Source: Cinnamomum chago (Eukaryota > Streptophyta > Magnoliopsida > Laurales > Lauraceae). From it: 64,000 nucleotides of DNA. Below the pieces are notes generated by a model, which did no database searches, was not told the origin of the DNA, and saw only the letters and a program-made list of their open reading frames with translations. The stretch spans positions 77,217,501-77,281,500 of the forward strand of contig CP142452.1 in the NCBI GenBank assembly GCA_038049695.1. The letters are read 5' to 3'. The translations under genes and the position numbers were made by a program. Positions 34,704-46,450 of this stretch are shown piece by piece (within the stretch, counting starts at the first letter, position 1; each line of letters starts with the position of its first letter).

Positions 34704-35596
34704 GAAAGAGGAAGTTAGAGATTGAGAGCAAGAAGGAGGAGAAACAATTTGATCAGCTCAGGTTTACGAGGAGATGCGAAGGACTCTTCAAGAAGGCACA
34801 AGAGCTCAACGTTTTATGTGGTTCTGATATTGCGGTCATCGTCATCTCTAATGGCACTGGAAAGGCCACAACATTAGGATCGCCCGACCCCAACTCCGTC
34901 ATCAATCGCTACAGAAGCCACAAGACCACCAATGGTCAGAGCGAGGTGCAGAACTCGATATTGGCTAGGTCTGATGAGCAGATGATCATGAATGATGAAA
35001 ATCATCAAGAAAAGATGATGATGATCGAAGGCGTTGATCTTGATCTTGAACCACGGAAGGATGGGTCCCTTCCTAATCTCATCTCTTCATCTTCTTCATA
35101 TGAGTGTGAGTTAGACGACGACGACGATTATTGGCTCTCTTTGGATGTCGGTAAATTCTTGGAAGAAATAGAAGAAGAAGTTAATGCAGGTAGTATCTCA
35201 GAGAGGGTCCTGGCTGGTTTGATGACGGAGATTCCTTCTTCTTCATCTTTTTCTACAATTGGATGTGGAGCTGATCAGTTTGCACCTTCAAACGGGTATG
35301 GGTTGGGTGACAGTTTATCGTTTGATCCTACCTTTGATGTGGGTCAGTTCTTGAATGATGACGGAGGAGAACCAGAACAGGCCAATGAGTATGGGTCCGT
35401 TACCAATCCCATCTCTTCATCATCTTCTTGTGAGTGTGGAGGGTTCGATGACGATGATTGGCTTTCAATTGATGTCACTAAATTCTTTGAAGATGAAGAA
35501 TTCATACGGATGTGGGTGGGTGCAGGTTCCGATCGATCAATATTGATGCAAGGCCAAGGGTCTGTTGCATACCATTTTCAGAAACCAAATTCCTGA
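34700..35596 (+). CDS. Type I (M-alpha-like) MADS-box transcription factor
   Basis: Intronless, 298 residues from the ATG at 34700; the frame is open further upstream only through the GA repeat. Residues 1-70 are a MADS domain: MGKRKLEIESKKEEKQFDQL, then RFTRRCEGLFKKAQELNVLC, then GSDIAVIVISNGTGKATTLG and SVINRYRS. This is the type I pattern (RRxGLFKKAxELxVLCG, DSVIxR), with unusual changes such as EKQFDQL where NxSxRQVTFSKRR is usual. There is no K-box. The C-terminal two thirds are acidic with three related blocks: a WLSLDVGKFLEE block, an FDVGQFLNDDGG block and a WLSIDVTKFFEDEE block. Two of these are preceded by SSSSSxEC and Asp runs. It may act like an acidic activation region. By family, it is a DNA-binding regulator active in the female gametophyte or endosperm. 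Polyadenylation signal AATAAA at 35726-35731. Confidence 0.85.
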
Positions 35597-37330
35597 AGTT
35601 TGTGCTTGTCTGTGCAGACAATTTTCCATTTTGTTTATTTTTAGTTTATTTTGGATTTTCTTCTGTGAGTCTGATCATCATTCGTTCCGATGTAATTGGT
35701 TATTCTTTTGTTAGTTATTTCTGCTAATAAAGTTCAAGTGATACAATCTCTGTTTACTGTTTATTTCAATTAATACAATTTCTGTTTATTGTTTATTTCT
35801 TTATCTAATTAAGACGATGAAAGATAAATGTATGTATGATATTGTTGATTCTTTGACATTTATCCTGATTGGGGATTTTAATTATTTCTGGATTACAATG
35901 GACAGCTGAGATGACATCTCTGTATTGATACCGGCCGGACAGTGGGGCTTAGAAAGTTTAAAAACTGAAACTACTACAGCTCCCAGCCAGCGCGGCTCTT
36001 TCTCCTTTTGTTTTTTTTGTTTTTTTTAAATGAATGTCATGGGTCACTATTATCCAGTAGTGGCCAGTGTGATTGCATTAAGTTAGGAACCCATGAAAAA
36101 TTACCATGGATTTCGTGGACCAGTTTATGACCGGCCATGACTGTGGTGCTCAATGGCTGCACCAAGAACACCCATGGGCCGCACTTCCAGACACTTGATA
36201 CAGGGTCTGTATGTTGCTTGTAATTGATTGAATCCCTAGAGAATTTGAGAATTGTATTTCCTGAAGTGGTAAAATTTAAGAAATAAAGGTGAAAATACAT
36301 ATAATGTATTTCTCAAAGTGGTAAAATTGAAGAAATAAAGGTGAAGATCCAAAACAAATTTATTGTGGCCAGCCTATTAAATTAAAGGGTCCGATCTTTA
36401 ATGTAGGTCCAGAGCTGTTAATGGATTTGCGATCTTACTCGATAACCCAAAGAACCCCACTAGAGAAATTAAAACTGGGAATGGAATAATTGTTTAACCC
36501 TTTGAGAAAATTGGATTAAGATGTAGGACCTTGAATTTTTTGTCCAAATATAATTTGCATCCACTCCCTCCCTGTTTGTTAGGGATGTAAATGGGTTCTC
36601 AACTCTCTGATTACCCGAAGGGTCCGACTCATTAAAAACCAAGTTTAGATCTTTGTTTAGGCTTCGGTAAGTAAACGGGTATCGGATCAGGTCCCTTCTT
36701 TGGACCTGCAGACTAAAACAGGCCGAGCCCATTCCACCTTATTCTATAACCTGTGAACCTGGGACCCGACATATTATCTAAAATTTCAAGAACCGCTCCT
36801 ACCTATACCCTGACTGTCCCATATACTGAACTGGTTATGTATCCACCTTGTACTCGGACCGGAAGAGACCCGTTTATATCCCTACTTCTTTTTTTGCCTT
36901 AAAATCCTCAATAGTGTGGATTTTGGCCAACGATTTCCGCAATGTATCGATTAAATTTTTCTGCACCAAACTCCATATTTGCAAGTAGCAGCTAAAAACT
37001 TCTCTGTGTTCCATGGAAATACCCTGTCCTAAGATAAAAATTAAAGAAGGATGGATATATTTTAACTTCCAGTCTGAGGTATTATTTGAAGATCATCCTA
37101 TCTACAGCGGGTGCTATCACTCCTCAACTGTTGGTAGTGCGGCATCAGGAAACCACAATGACAAGTCGAGACAAGAGAAAATGAGAAAGAAAAAAATAGC
37201 AATCCGGCAGTAATGAATTAAAGCATATTCTAAAAAACTAGTGAGTTACATTGAAATGGAAAACTAAAAGAGAGAGGATAGCTCTCAAAATGACCAATGC
37301 TTTATAAGAAATCCACTGTGATGTTCTTTG
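35127..37330. repeat. Left copy of the MADS-region segmental duplication
   Basis: From inside the MADS gene (about 35127) through its 3' flank to about 37330, the sequence matches 57213-59006 in the same order and orientation. Shared segments include the MADS C-terminus, the gagatgacatctc region (35909), accagtttatgaccggcc (36119), tgagaaaattggattaagat (36501), ctgaggtattatttgaagat (37074) and gtgatgttcttt (37318). Confidence 0.85.
35726..35731 (+). terminator. Poly(A) signal of the MADS gene
   Basis: AATAAA 130 bp after the stop codon. Confidence 0.5.
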
Positions 37331-37970
37331 GATGCATCAATTCGACCTGGCCATATATATTTACCTCATATATTACTGAGTGCATTTCATTTCATTTGGA
37401 AACTTAGTAGTACAGTGGCAATGGCGATGGAGATTTTCCTGAAGGTCGTGGTTTGAAATCTCCCGAATTAACCTCGGGTGACAATAACCAACCCCGTCAT
37501 GGGTCTATGGTATAGTAAGATTACTAATTGAGTCGGGTTCATAGTTTCTTATATCAAAAGAAAGAGTTTTCCATATGAAAATCTTTCAAGCTTTCTCATA
37601 CAGTAAAATGAGATTAAGAGAAAAGAAATTATAAAAAAAAAAATTGCTTTTCCATTTATGGGGGAGTTTTTTTTTATTGCAAAAAAAGAAAAAGAAAAAA
37701 GAGATAAAAATAATAATAACATGACTTTGAGGTTTTCAACAAAAAAATTATTTATAAAGTTTTTTAAAACTATAAAAAGCTAAACCTAATTAATGAGATC
37801 TTTTTAGAAAATAAAAGAAAGCTTTTGTCCCAACCCTATAGAAAATGTAGAGACTACACTAGTTAATATAATTTCTCTCTTATAATTTTACCAAGAATTG
37901 TCAATCACTATTTATAACAATAACATGACTCAAAATTAGAGATGTAATCTGAATCAAACTAAAAAACATC
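37331..37970. other. Intergenic stretch left of the retrotransposon
   Basis: AT-rich, with A runs; no gene recognised. It ends in the target duplication of the LTR element. Confidence 0.5.
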
Positions 37971-37975
37971 ATCAC

Positions 37976-38657
37976 TGTAAGTGCAGAAAAATATACTCAC
38001 AAGATTAGGATGCCTTCAAGGACTTACTCAAAGTATCAGAGAAGGAGCTGCGTGTCTGGTGAACCTGAAAGGGAAGAAGAGAACGGTCAAAGGACACTGG
38101 CTGGGGGAGCGCAGGGCTCTCCGACGCTCAAGTTAGCAGTGATCGGAGAAGGAGAAGAAGCAAGAGGAAGAGAGGTCTGAGTTGCATGTAAGAGAATGCC
38201 TACCTCCATCTGGGGTCGTCCTATGCTTTATATGAGAGATTACTTTGGCGCCTGCGCCGGTGGGCCTCGTGATGTGACTTGGGTCTCGTCAGCCCACATA
38301 GTCATTAATGAGGGTCCATCACAGCCCTCATTGCATTTAATGAGGGTCCGATCAGCCCACATTGCATTTAATGCCAGTCACATTGGGCCTGATCTTGCCC
38401 TGATCTGTTGACGGCTGAGGTCCCATCGGACCCCTTTCTTGGGCCCCGCCTTTATGGGGGCTGTAGCCAAGGGATGCAGTTATAGTCTGTGTAGCCGAGA
38501 TTGGGCGGGGTGGCGTGGCCGAACCGAAATGGATATCGCTTTCCCGATATCAGCATCTACTTCCGAAACCGAAGTGGCATGGGTCTATGTCCGAGACTGA
38601 TATGGATGTGCTTCGCCGAAACCGAAAGGAGTTGGTTCACGTGATGGGCCCCACACA
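37976..38657 (-). repeat. 3' LTR of element A
   Basis: About 682 bp, TG...CA ends. By eye I count about ten substitutions and one 1-bp indel against the other LTR (about 98.5 percent identity). Confidence 0.92.
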
Positions 38658-39273
38658 ATAGCCCCCCAGCTCTTGATCTCTAGGGCTTTCTAGTCTCCGA
38701 GGTCGAGAGATGAGTTGGCATGCCGAAGTCGTCTTCTCATTAAGGGCTCTGACGGTTGGGCTGTATATGCCGCCATCAATTCGCCTGCCCGAGGTAATAA
38801 GGAAGGTGATAAATGCGGAGACTATGATTAGCGTGGGGAGACGGACCACCAGCGCCACGCGCCATCATTCGAAAGGCTTCCTTGTCACTTCGAGGCGGCG
38901 GGCGCTGCAACCTGAGGCGACAACTCGCACGCATTTCGCTTCGAATTCCGGGATGGCGCCCATCCCTGTCCTTTAAATTCATTTTCGCACTCCGCTTCAC
39001 CATTTTCGCCTCTGGACTCTGCTAGAACTCCTACTCGCCAGAACTCTCTTTGCTAGAACTTCTTCTACTAGAACCAGTGAGGAACCACCGACTCGCCCTG
39101 TGATACACCGTTATCCGGCCCAATCTTCGTTAGCCTGTGAGTGTCTTTACTCTACTTCTCTTCTTTTGTTTACATTTCTGACCTAGTTCCTTCTAGGGTT
39201 TCCCCTGTCCTCCACCCTTTCCGCTCTGTCTGCCCCTTCTTCAGAGCTTTGTTAGGGTTTCTTAGACTTAGGA

Positions 39274-41470
39274 ATGGGGGCTTTCAGTCATTGGATTGAC
39301 TCTCATTCGGCCATGGCAGAGCTCAAGAGGACTTTCCAGATCCCGGAGGACGTCCGGGTGAAAGCCTCCGACAGGTCATCCGGCTATGTTTTTAGCCAGG
39401 GCTGGATGTCATTCCCTCTCGTTGCCATTATTGAAGGTGGGGTCAGATTCCCCCTTCATCCTCTCCTGAGGTCCTGCCTCCGGGCATGGAATCTCTGCCC
39501 GTGCCAACTGATGCCCAACGGTTTCAAGATCATTATGGGCGTCGCCGAACTAAATAAGGTCCTAGGAATCGATCTCGGCGTCCATGACATCGAAGATGTT
39601 TATGATATCTGCAAAACCCGAGACGGCAACACTTATTACCTTCGTGTTAAAGCAAAGTGTTCGCCTCTCATCACGGCCTTGGAGGATCGAATAAATACGC
39701 TGGGGATGATCGGCTATTCGTCTCCGGCAACTGGGAGTTCGGTGGGACCGAATCCGAGACTGCGTGGAGAGTCCAAGTCCCACGGACATTCGGGACACCG
39801 CCGAGTAACGCCCTGTCCCTTTCGCCAGGTTTCGGATTTCTGGCTTGCATTTCGGTCAACTCTTATTCTGACTCTTTTTCTTTTCTTCTGCAGGCCTCCA
39901 ACAGCGAAGACGGGACGCCAACCTAGACCGCTGGCGGAGGAACAAGGCCTGGCTGGATAAGATCTACCAGTACCGAGGCCACTACAACAGGGCTGCCTTT
40001 TCCTTACTAGGGTACGAGCCGAAGTACGCGTCATACACGCGGAAGTCAGGCCGTCCTGGGGAGATAGTTCTTGCTTTGGCCGAGGCTGCGAGCGGGCCTG
40101 TCACTGTTGCCGAAACTTCCTCGTCGGCTGCTGCGGCCGAGAGCGATCCCTTGAGGGAGGTCGAAAACTTCTCAGACTCCGAAGAGATGGAGAGGCGTCG
40201 GCCAGCCTATCAACCGCGCAATTTAGCAGCGGCCATCTTTGGCGAGCAGAGGGCCGCCTCCAGCGCCCGTCCTCCCGCCTCCAGCGCCCGTCCTTCTAGC
40301 ACCTCGATCGTCCCAGCGGTCCCCGAGGCCCAGCCCGCCGCTGAGGAGAGGGAGAGGCCCCGAAAGAGGACAAGGGGGAAGTCCCCTGTCCGCGAAGACC
40401 AGCCGCGGCAATCGCTGGCTATTAGGGAGAGGGCCAGGGCGGAGGAGCCAATCCGGTCCGAGGCCTCGCTGGATCGGCGCTCCGAGTCGCTTCGCGCCGT
40501 GGTCTCGGCTGAACCGGAGGCCTTCAAGCCCAATCTGGAGCTGTGGCCGGGGAGGCCCCTCAATGTTGAGGATAAAGTCGTGGGGAACCCGCCTGTGATT
40601 ACGGCCCTCAGCCGAGCCTGCGCGCTTCCTAGAGACGTTGAGAGGCATCAGGAGGAGGACAGTTCTCAGCTACTTATGAGGACACTACAGCACTCCCTCC
40701 TGGTAAGTATCGAATCTTTGGATTAGATCATAGTAATGCTGGTTTCTCTTTGCATGACACTGATCCTTAGCCATTCCTTGCAGGCTGTCCAGAGGCTCCC
40801 GCTGGTCCTGGATCGGATCATGGAGGAAGATGGGAAGCTGAACCGCCTGACGGAGGAGAAGCAGCAGGCCGAAACGGCTTTGGCGGCAAAGTGCGAGGAG
40901 TTGAAGGAGGCCGAGGCTAAAAGGGCCGAACTGGACGCCCAAGTGGTCTCGGCGGTGTGCGAGCTCTCTCAAACAAAGGCCGAATCGCTAACTCTACAGG
41001 AGAGGCTCGTCGCCGAAAAGAGGAGATCGGCCGAGTTGGAAGCCGAGCTGGGGCGAGAGAAGGTGGCGAGAGAAGAGCTCCTTGCGTCAAAACAAGCAGA
41101 AATTGACGCCGCCTTCCTCGAGGGAACAGAAGACGCCGGCAGGAACTACACTGACCAGATGACACAGCTGAGCCAACAACTGTTCCACCTCGGCTGTTGA
41201 GCCGCGCTCAAGGAGTACGGGGTCCCGGAAGACCACCCGTTATTTTTGAATCCTCCTGAGTTCCGGCCCCCAACTCCTGCTGAGACCACAGCCTCACCAC
41301 CTCCGGAGACTATTGCCTCTCCTCCGCCAGAGACTCCAGCTTCTCCACCTCCAGAGGTCCATGCTCCGCCGGAGGCCTCTAGCGAAGCGGTTCCGGAACC
41401 CTCCGGAACCGTTGTGTCGGTCGAGGATGCAGTAGTTGTCATCGATGACACCGAGGCCGAGGCTTCCTAA
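39274..41470 (+). pseudogene. Antisense ORF (aORF) of the Tat-type element, spliced, with lesions
   Basis: Runs opposite to element A's gag-pol. Exons by GT-AG sites: 39274-39828, 39894-40702 (donor gtaagt, 65-bp first intron) and 40784-41470. Exon 1 (MGAFSHWIDSHSAMAELKRT, then SSGYVFSQGWMSFPLV, GGVRFPLHPLLRSCLRAWNL and QLMPNGFKIIMGVAELNKVL) resembles the plant domain annotated as putative gypsy-type transposon/transposase 28. Exon 2 holds a basic RRRDANLDRWRRNKAWLDKI stretch and Ser/Arg/Pro-rich sequence. Exon 3 is an Ala/Glu/Lys coiled coil (residues from LNRLTEEKQQAETALAAKCE on) followed by PPPET repeats. Two lesions are visible: a 1-base frame change near 39672 and an in-frame TGA at 41198-41200. 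An AATAAA lies at 41593. The protein's function is unknown in the family. Confidence 0.7.
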
Positions 41471-41592
41471 GCTCTGTCTTCGATTTTTTTGATGGAAATC
41501 GCTGTCTCTTTTTTTTTTGTAGTAAACTGAAAATGGAATGTATGAATGGGTGATGACCACCTTTGGACTTCGATTGTAAACATCTTTCCATC

Positions 41593-41598
41593 AATAAA
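41593..41598 (+). terminator. Poly(A) signal of the antisense gene
   Basis: AATAAA 123 bp after the end of the antisense frame, on the plus strand, supporting plus-strand transcription. Confidence 0.5.
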
Positions 41599-41820
41599 AT
41601 TTCTCAGTTCGCCGCAATTAGGTTTCCACTGATGTTGTTTGTTCTCCTTTGCTTTTTCATTTACCTACTTCTTCATATAATTTTTGCAAAGTGAGTGAGC
41701 TCGGACCGAGATGGACTGGTTAGATTAAGGCGTGCCACTGGCACTAGTTCCTTACTGAGCTTACTCACCTCGGCAGCATTACCGTTATGCCCAATCGGGA
41801 ATTGTGCCATTTTGGTTATA

Positions 41821-42212
41821 CGCCTAGGTGGCTGGGTGCCAACCTTAGATGATTTCATCGTTGGCCATTTCAGCTGCACGTCGAGGTGGCTGGGTGCCAA
41901 CCTTAGACGGTCTCACCGTTGGCCATTTCGGCTACACGTCTAGGTGGCTGTGTGCCAACCTTAGACGGTCCCACCGTCGGCCATATCGGCCTTCACGTCT
42001 AGGTGGCTGAGTGCCAACCTTAGACGATTTCACCGTCGGCCATTTCGGTTGCACGTCTAGGTGGCTGGGTGCCAACCTTAGACGGTCTCACCGTGGGCCA
42101 TTTCGGCTGCACGTCTAGGTGGCTGGGTGCCAACCTTTGACGGTCTCACCGTGGGCCATTTCGGTCTTCACGTCTAGGTGGCTGAGTGCCAATCTCAGAC
42201 GATTTCATCATT
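41821..42212. repeat. 58-59 bp tandem repeat, about 6.5 copies, in the spacer of element A
   Basis: Units start at about 41821, 41879, 41937, 41996, 42054, 42112 and 42171 (last partial). Each reads cgtctaggtggctgggtgcc then aaccttagacggtctcaccg then ttggccatttcggctgca with few changes. Tandem repeats in the 3' untranslated region are known for Tat/Ogre-like elements. Confidence 0.95.
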
Positions 42213-42329
42213 TATATTGTTGCTAGACTGCCAACGACCGCCAGACTGCCTCGAATTGAAGACGAACGTAGTTCTATTAATCCCAAAAGTAATGTACAGG
42301 TAAATTTAAAAATAAAATTTCTTGAGGTG

Positions 42330-44903
42330 TGATGCATTCCATGGTCTCGGTAATGACCGTTGATCGTGAGCTCCAAGTGTAGAGCCGCGATGTAGTAATA
42401 AACTGGTGAGACCAGGTCGATCCACAGGGAGCAATGTAAATTAAGGTTCCTTCTCAACTTGTACCTGCCCTAAATAAAATCTAATTTTAGCCTAAAATCT
42501 AGAAAAATACATTCATCATTCATACTTTAAATTAAAATTAAATGCATTTCCAAGAATAAAAAAAAATATTAAATCTAAAAACTTAATCTAAAATGAATCA
42601 CAAGTTGCTACAAAAGAACACACAAATTAGAACACCAAATTAGAAACTAATCCTAAAATTAGAAAGTTAATAATGCAATGTATGCCATGAGATGCTAAAA
42701 ATTCTAAGTCTTAAAAACTAGTATGCAGGGCTGTTTTTATGCATGATTTTTCCTAATCTAATGCAACCTAAAACTAAGTTTAATGGCTGGGTTTTGAACT
42801 AGAATGATGCATGAATCAAATAAAAAAAACGAAAGTTAAAAACGATTTAAAACGAATGAAATATGAGTATATGAACATGACCTAAAAAAAAAAAAACTGT
42901 GCAGAAATTCTGCACACGGGTGGGTCCGACCAGCCATGTTTGAGCCACTGGTTCACCATCTTTCCAAAATTATTTTTTTCTTGAAATTCTGGGGTTTGAA
43001 AATACACTGATCAAACTTTAATTTCTCCAAGTTTCATCGAAAAATAATGTGTTTTGATCAGGTTTCTAATCACAAACTTTTTACACAAAATCTGTCCAGA
43101 AATTCCTGCAACATGTGCTGAATTATGTACTTTATATTGGAATCCGAATTTCCAAAAATTATTTGGCCAAGATTATTGACTCAAATCTCTGATTTTCTTT
43201 CTTATTCTATTTCAAACTCCAATTCCAACAACTTAAACATGTCTAAACTCCACCAATATGAATGTGCATGCAATGCTAATTAGTTCCAACCATAAACTAT
43301 GCATAAAATAAACATAAAATTGAATTGATCATAAAAATAAAGATAATAAACAAAAGTTCAAGAATTTAAATGTGTGGTGAAGACAAGAAAGTAAATGTGT
43401 GGTTTTAACAGAAACTTAAATGTGTGGAATAACATAAATTTAAATGTGTGGAAGTGTATTCTCCTCTTTCAAAATTCTTTTCTAAGCGGGGTCATAATTT
43501 GAATCATGCTCTTAGGGCCTTTGGGTCGTCAGTCCAAACACCAACAAGAAAAGAAACATAAAACAAGCACCAATCACCCAAGGACAAGAAAGAAAAATTG
43601 AAAAGAGTAAGAAATAATTTTACTAATATGCAAAGTCTTACATAAGATATAAAAAATAAACAATGACAATTACATACTAGGATGAGAAGCCTCTTCTAGA
43701 TGAAAAACCCAAGGGTGTAGTGTGATTTTCGGCCAAAATCTCCTTGAGGACTCAAAATGGAGAGAATGAGAGAGGAAGAAGATGGAGTGTAGTAGTAATT
43801 CTAGAGAGAGTTGGTCTATCTTCCCATGAGAGGAGAGGGAGGCTTATGCCTTCAATTTATAGATTTTTGTTCTTTTTCTTTCCTTCTTTGCTCCAAGTTT
43901 GTAGCAAGCAATCTTCTTTGCATGGCAAGTCCCTTCCTTGGCCAACAAGTCTTCAAAGAAATAGCAAGGTGAGTGAGAGATTTTTGGTCCTTTCCATGTA
44001 CAAAATTGCAATCCCGAGTAGAAATTATAGCACCAACTTCCAGAGGCCATATCTTTCTCGTTTTAGCTCCGATTGACACAATCTTAGGTTCTAAAGATAT
44101 CTACTCGAAAAGAGCTTTCCAATGGTGTATAGATTGCACCAATCCAACGGCTGGATTAAGAGTTATGACCATTTTAATCTTGCTGCCTCTGAAAAATCCG
44201 AAAATATTTGTGCACATATGGAATGATAATTGTGCAATAGCATGTGTGGGACCCATGTGGACTTCCAAAGGCACCTTGGGATATTTCTTTCCTTGTTTCT
44301 TGACTCTCCTTCCCTCTTTGATTTGCTTCCAAGCTTCTTTGATTGATTAGTCAAATCTTTTAGTACACCTTCCTTTCTTGGATTTCTTTCTTGATTTTCA
44401 AGTTTTCAAACTTAGTAAGGATTAGATCTTACCAAATCTGAAATTTCCTTTCTTGATCTTGAAATCAAAAATCTAGCCTTCCATTGTTGACTTTTCAAAA
44501 TCTCCAAAAATACCAAGATATGTGGGTCCACCTTGAAAGATGTCCTACCCTTGATCTCTATCAAATTTCACCAATGTAGGTCCCATTCTTGATTTCTCCT
44601 ACACAATTTAAAACAAATGAATTCAAGAATAATTTTATGTACGAAATTTAAATGGACAATGCATGGGACCCTACTTGATGCACCGAAAATAATTGGCTTC
44701 CCAAAAATAAGTCTCCAAAAATGGCAGGTTTCATGAATTTATGCAAAAAGTGTGATTTTTTAGCAAATTATGCATGAATGCACTACAATGGATCAAAAAT
44801 GCATAAATTCATGATTTGTCACTAAACAAAGCTCTTTAATATCAATAAGCCCTAAAAATGGTCCAAAATGTGTATGAAAATATGCGCTTTTGAGGACTCA
44901 TCA
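42330..44903 (-). repeat. 3' LTR of element B (about 2.57 kb)
   Basis: Starts TGATG on the plus strand and ends CATCA, a short inverted terminus typical of LTRs. Immediately right lies caccccccaac, the complement of a purine-rich tract (GTTGGGGGGTG on the minus strand). The minus-strand LTR start TGATGAGTCC is typical of Athila-like elements. Non-coding. The left boundary was read without a second LTR to compare. Confidence 0.6.
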
Positions 44904-46113
44904 CACCCCCCAACTAGCGTTTTGCTAGTCCCTAGCAAGAACTGCGTCTAAAATGAGGAATTCACAATGAAATAATCTATCCTAAAACAAATGAAAATGA
45001 ATGCAACGCCACTTTCGCTGGCACTCTCGACTGCATTTAGCATATGCAGTAAGCCCTTAAACCCCTAGGTTCCCCCTAGTGGACGAGTTTTGCCTCGTGA
45101 GGGTTTGCAGTGAATGTACCCACAAAATTCATTTTTTTTTTTTTTTTTGAAAGGGATCTTTAAAAGAAGATTTACAAACACGAATATTCTCGATTTTCGG
45201 AATTTTCAAAGAAAAGGCAAATTTGAAACTCGGTTCACAAATCCCATCTTTGGTTCGAAATTCTCGAAATCATGCTAAATTGATCGTGCATGGTGAAATA
45301 GTGTGTATACATAAAAACAAGTAAGCTTCAAATGATCCGCCAAGATTCCCGTGAAAACAATTTTCAATCCAAAATTCTGGGCTACCTAACCTTAGCAAAG
45401 AAAAACAATATTCCTCTCAAGGCAACCATGATGGCTTTCGCACTACTGTTTTTTCGAAGGCCGCGATTTTTTTTTTTTTTTTTTTTTTTACACACACATG
45501 TGACTGTGCAATGCCTAGGTCCTTTAAGCTTTCTAAGTAACGCATGTAACGAGCATTAGGCCAATGACTCCCAAACCAGATGGCTTTAGGGCACTAGGTA
45601 TGTAAATACCCCTACGGGCTTACTGGCTCGGGTTAAAAAGGCTACGAACCCAAACTAGTCACACAAATTTTTTTATTCTTTTCAACACTTTTTTTTCTCT
45701 CTCTTTTTTTTTTTTTTTTTTTTTAACGGTCCCCAACAATAGGCAGCCCTTTCCATGTGCCCGAATTAATTCAACAGCTCTGTGGCCAACAAAACCAGAT
45801 GAACCAGGAACATGTAAAACTAAGGGTCGGTTTTCCATCATATTTTCAATCCAATCGTCAAAGAAAAACGGAAATCATGGCTTGGCATTCAAAAACTTTG
45901 AAAACATATACAAACTGTGTAAAAGTGGGGGATCAAAATTCAACACTTCTTCCAAAAATCCTTTCCATAAACAAAATAGTAAACCATTGTTCTCCTTTTC
46001 GCCCAAAGCACCAAAAATCCAAAGTTCAAGGTATCTTTGTTTCATAAAAATCCTCTCTAAATTTCCATTTTCCCAAACAACCAAAAAATAACAGATTTTT
46101 TTTTTTTTTTTTT

Positions 46114-46151
<38 letters not shown>

Positions 46152-46450
46152 TTAAATCAAGAACAAATTGAGTAAAACTTTTGTCTAAAGATGGACAAGT
46201 GTGCTTGTTCTCACCCCCCAACCTATTATGAGCATCGTCCTCGATGTGTGAAGGAATAATATGCAATGAACATATGAAACATGAGGAACATAAAAAGTAA
46301 AGGAAGGTAAAGCATAGAAAGCACCTGGGATATGTTCGAGCTGCTCCCTGTCCAAAGTTAGACAAAACGACAAAAATAACAGGATAAAACCTAAACTACT
46401 AAGTATACATAATATACACAGCAATGGGCCACTGTCAGATCCAGGGCCGA
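44904..46450. other. Spacer between element B pol and its 3' LTR
   Basis: Non-coding, with long T runs on the plus strand at about 45467-45490, 45706-45724 and 46097-46150 (A-rich on the element's sense strand). No env-like frame was recognised. Confidence 0.6.

Noticed and set aside
40210-40648. Long minus-strand open frames opposite the antisense gene
   Set aside because: They are shadows in GC-rich sequence; the plus-strand frame has splice sites and domain features.
41821-42212. The 58-bp array as a CRISPR-like array
   Set aside because: There are no unique spacers; the units are contiguous, and the host is a plant.
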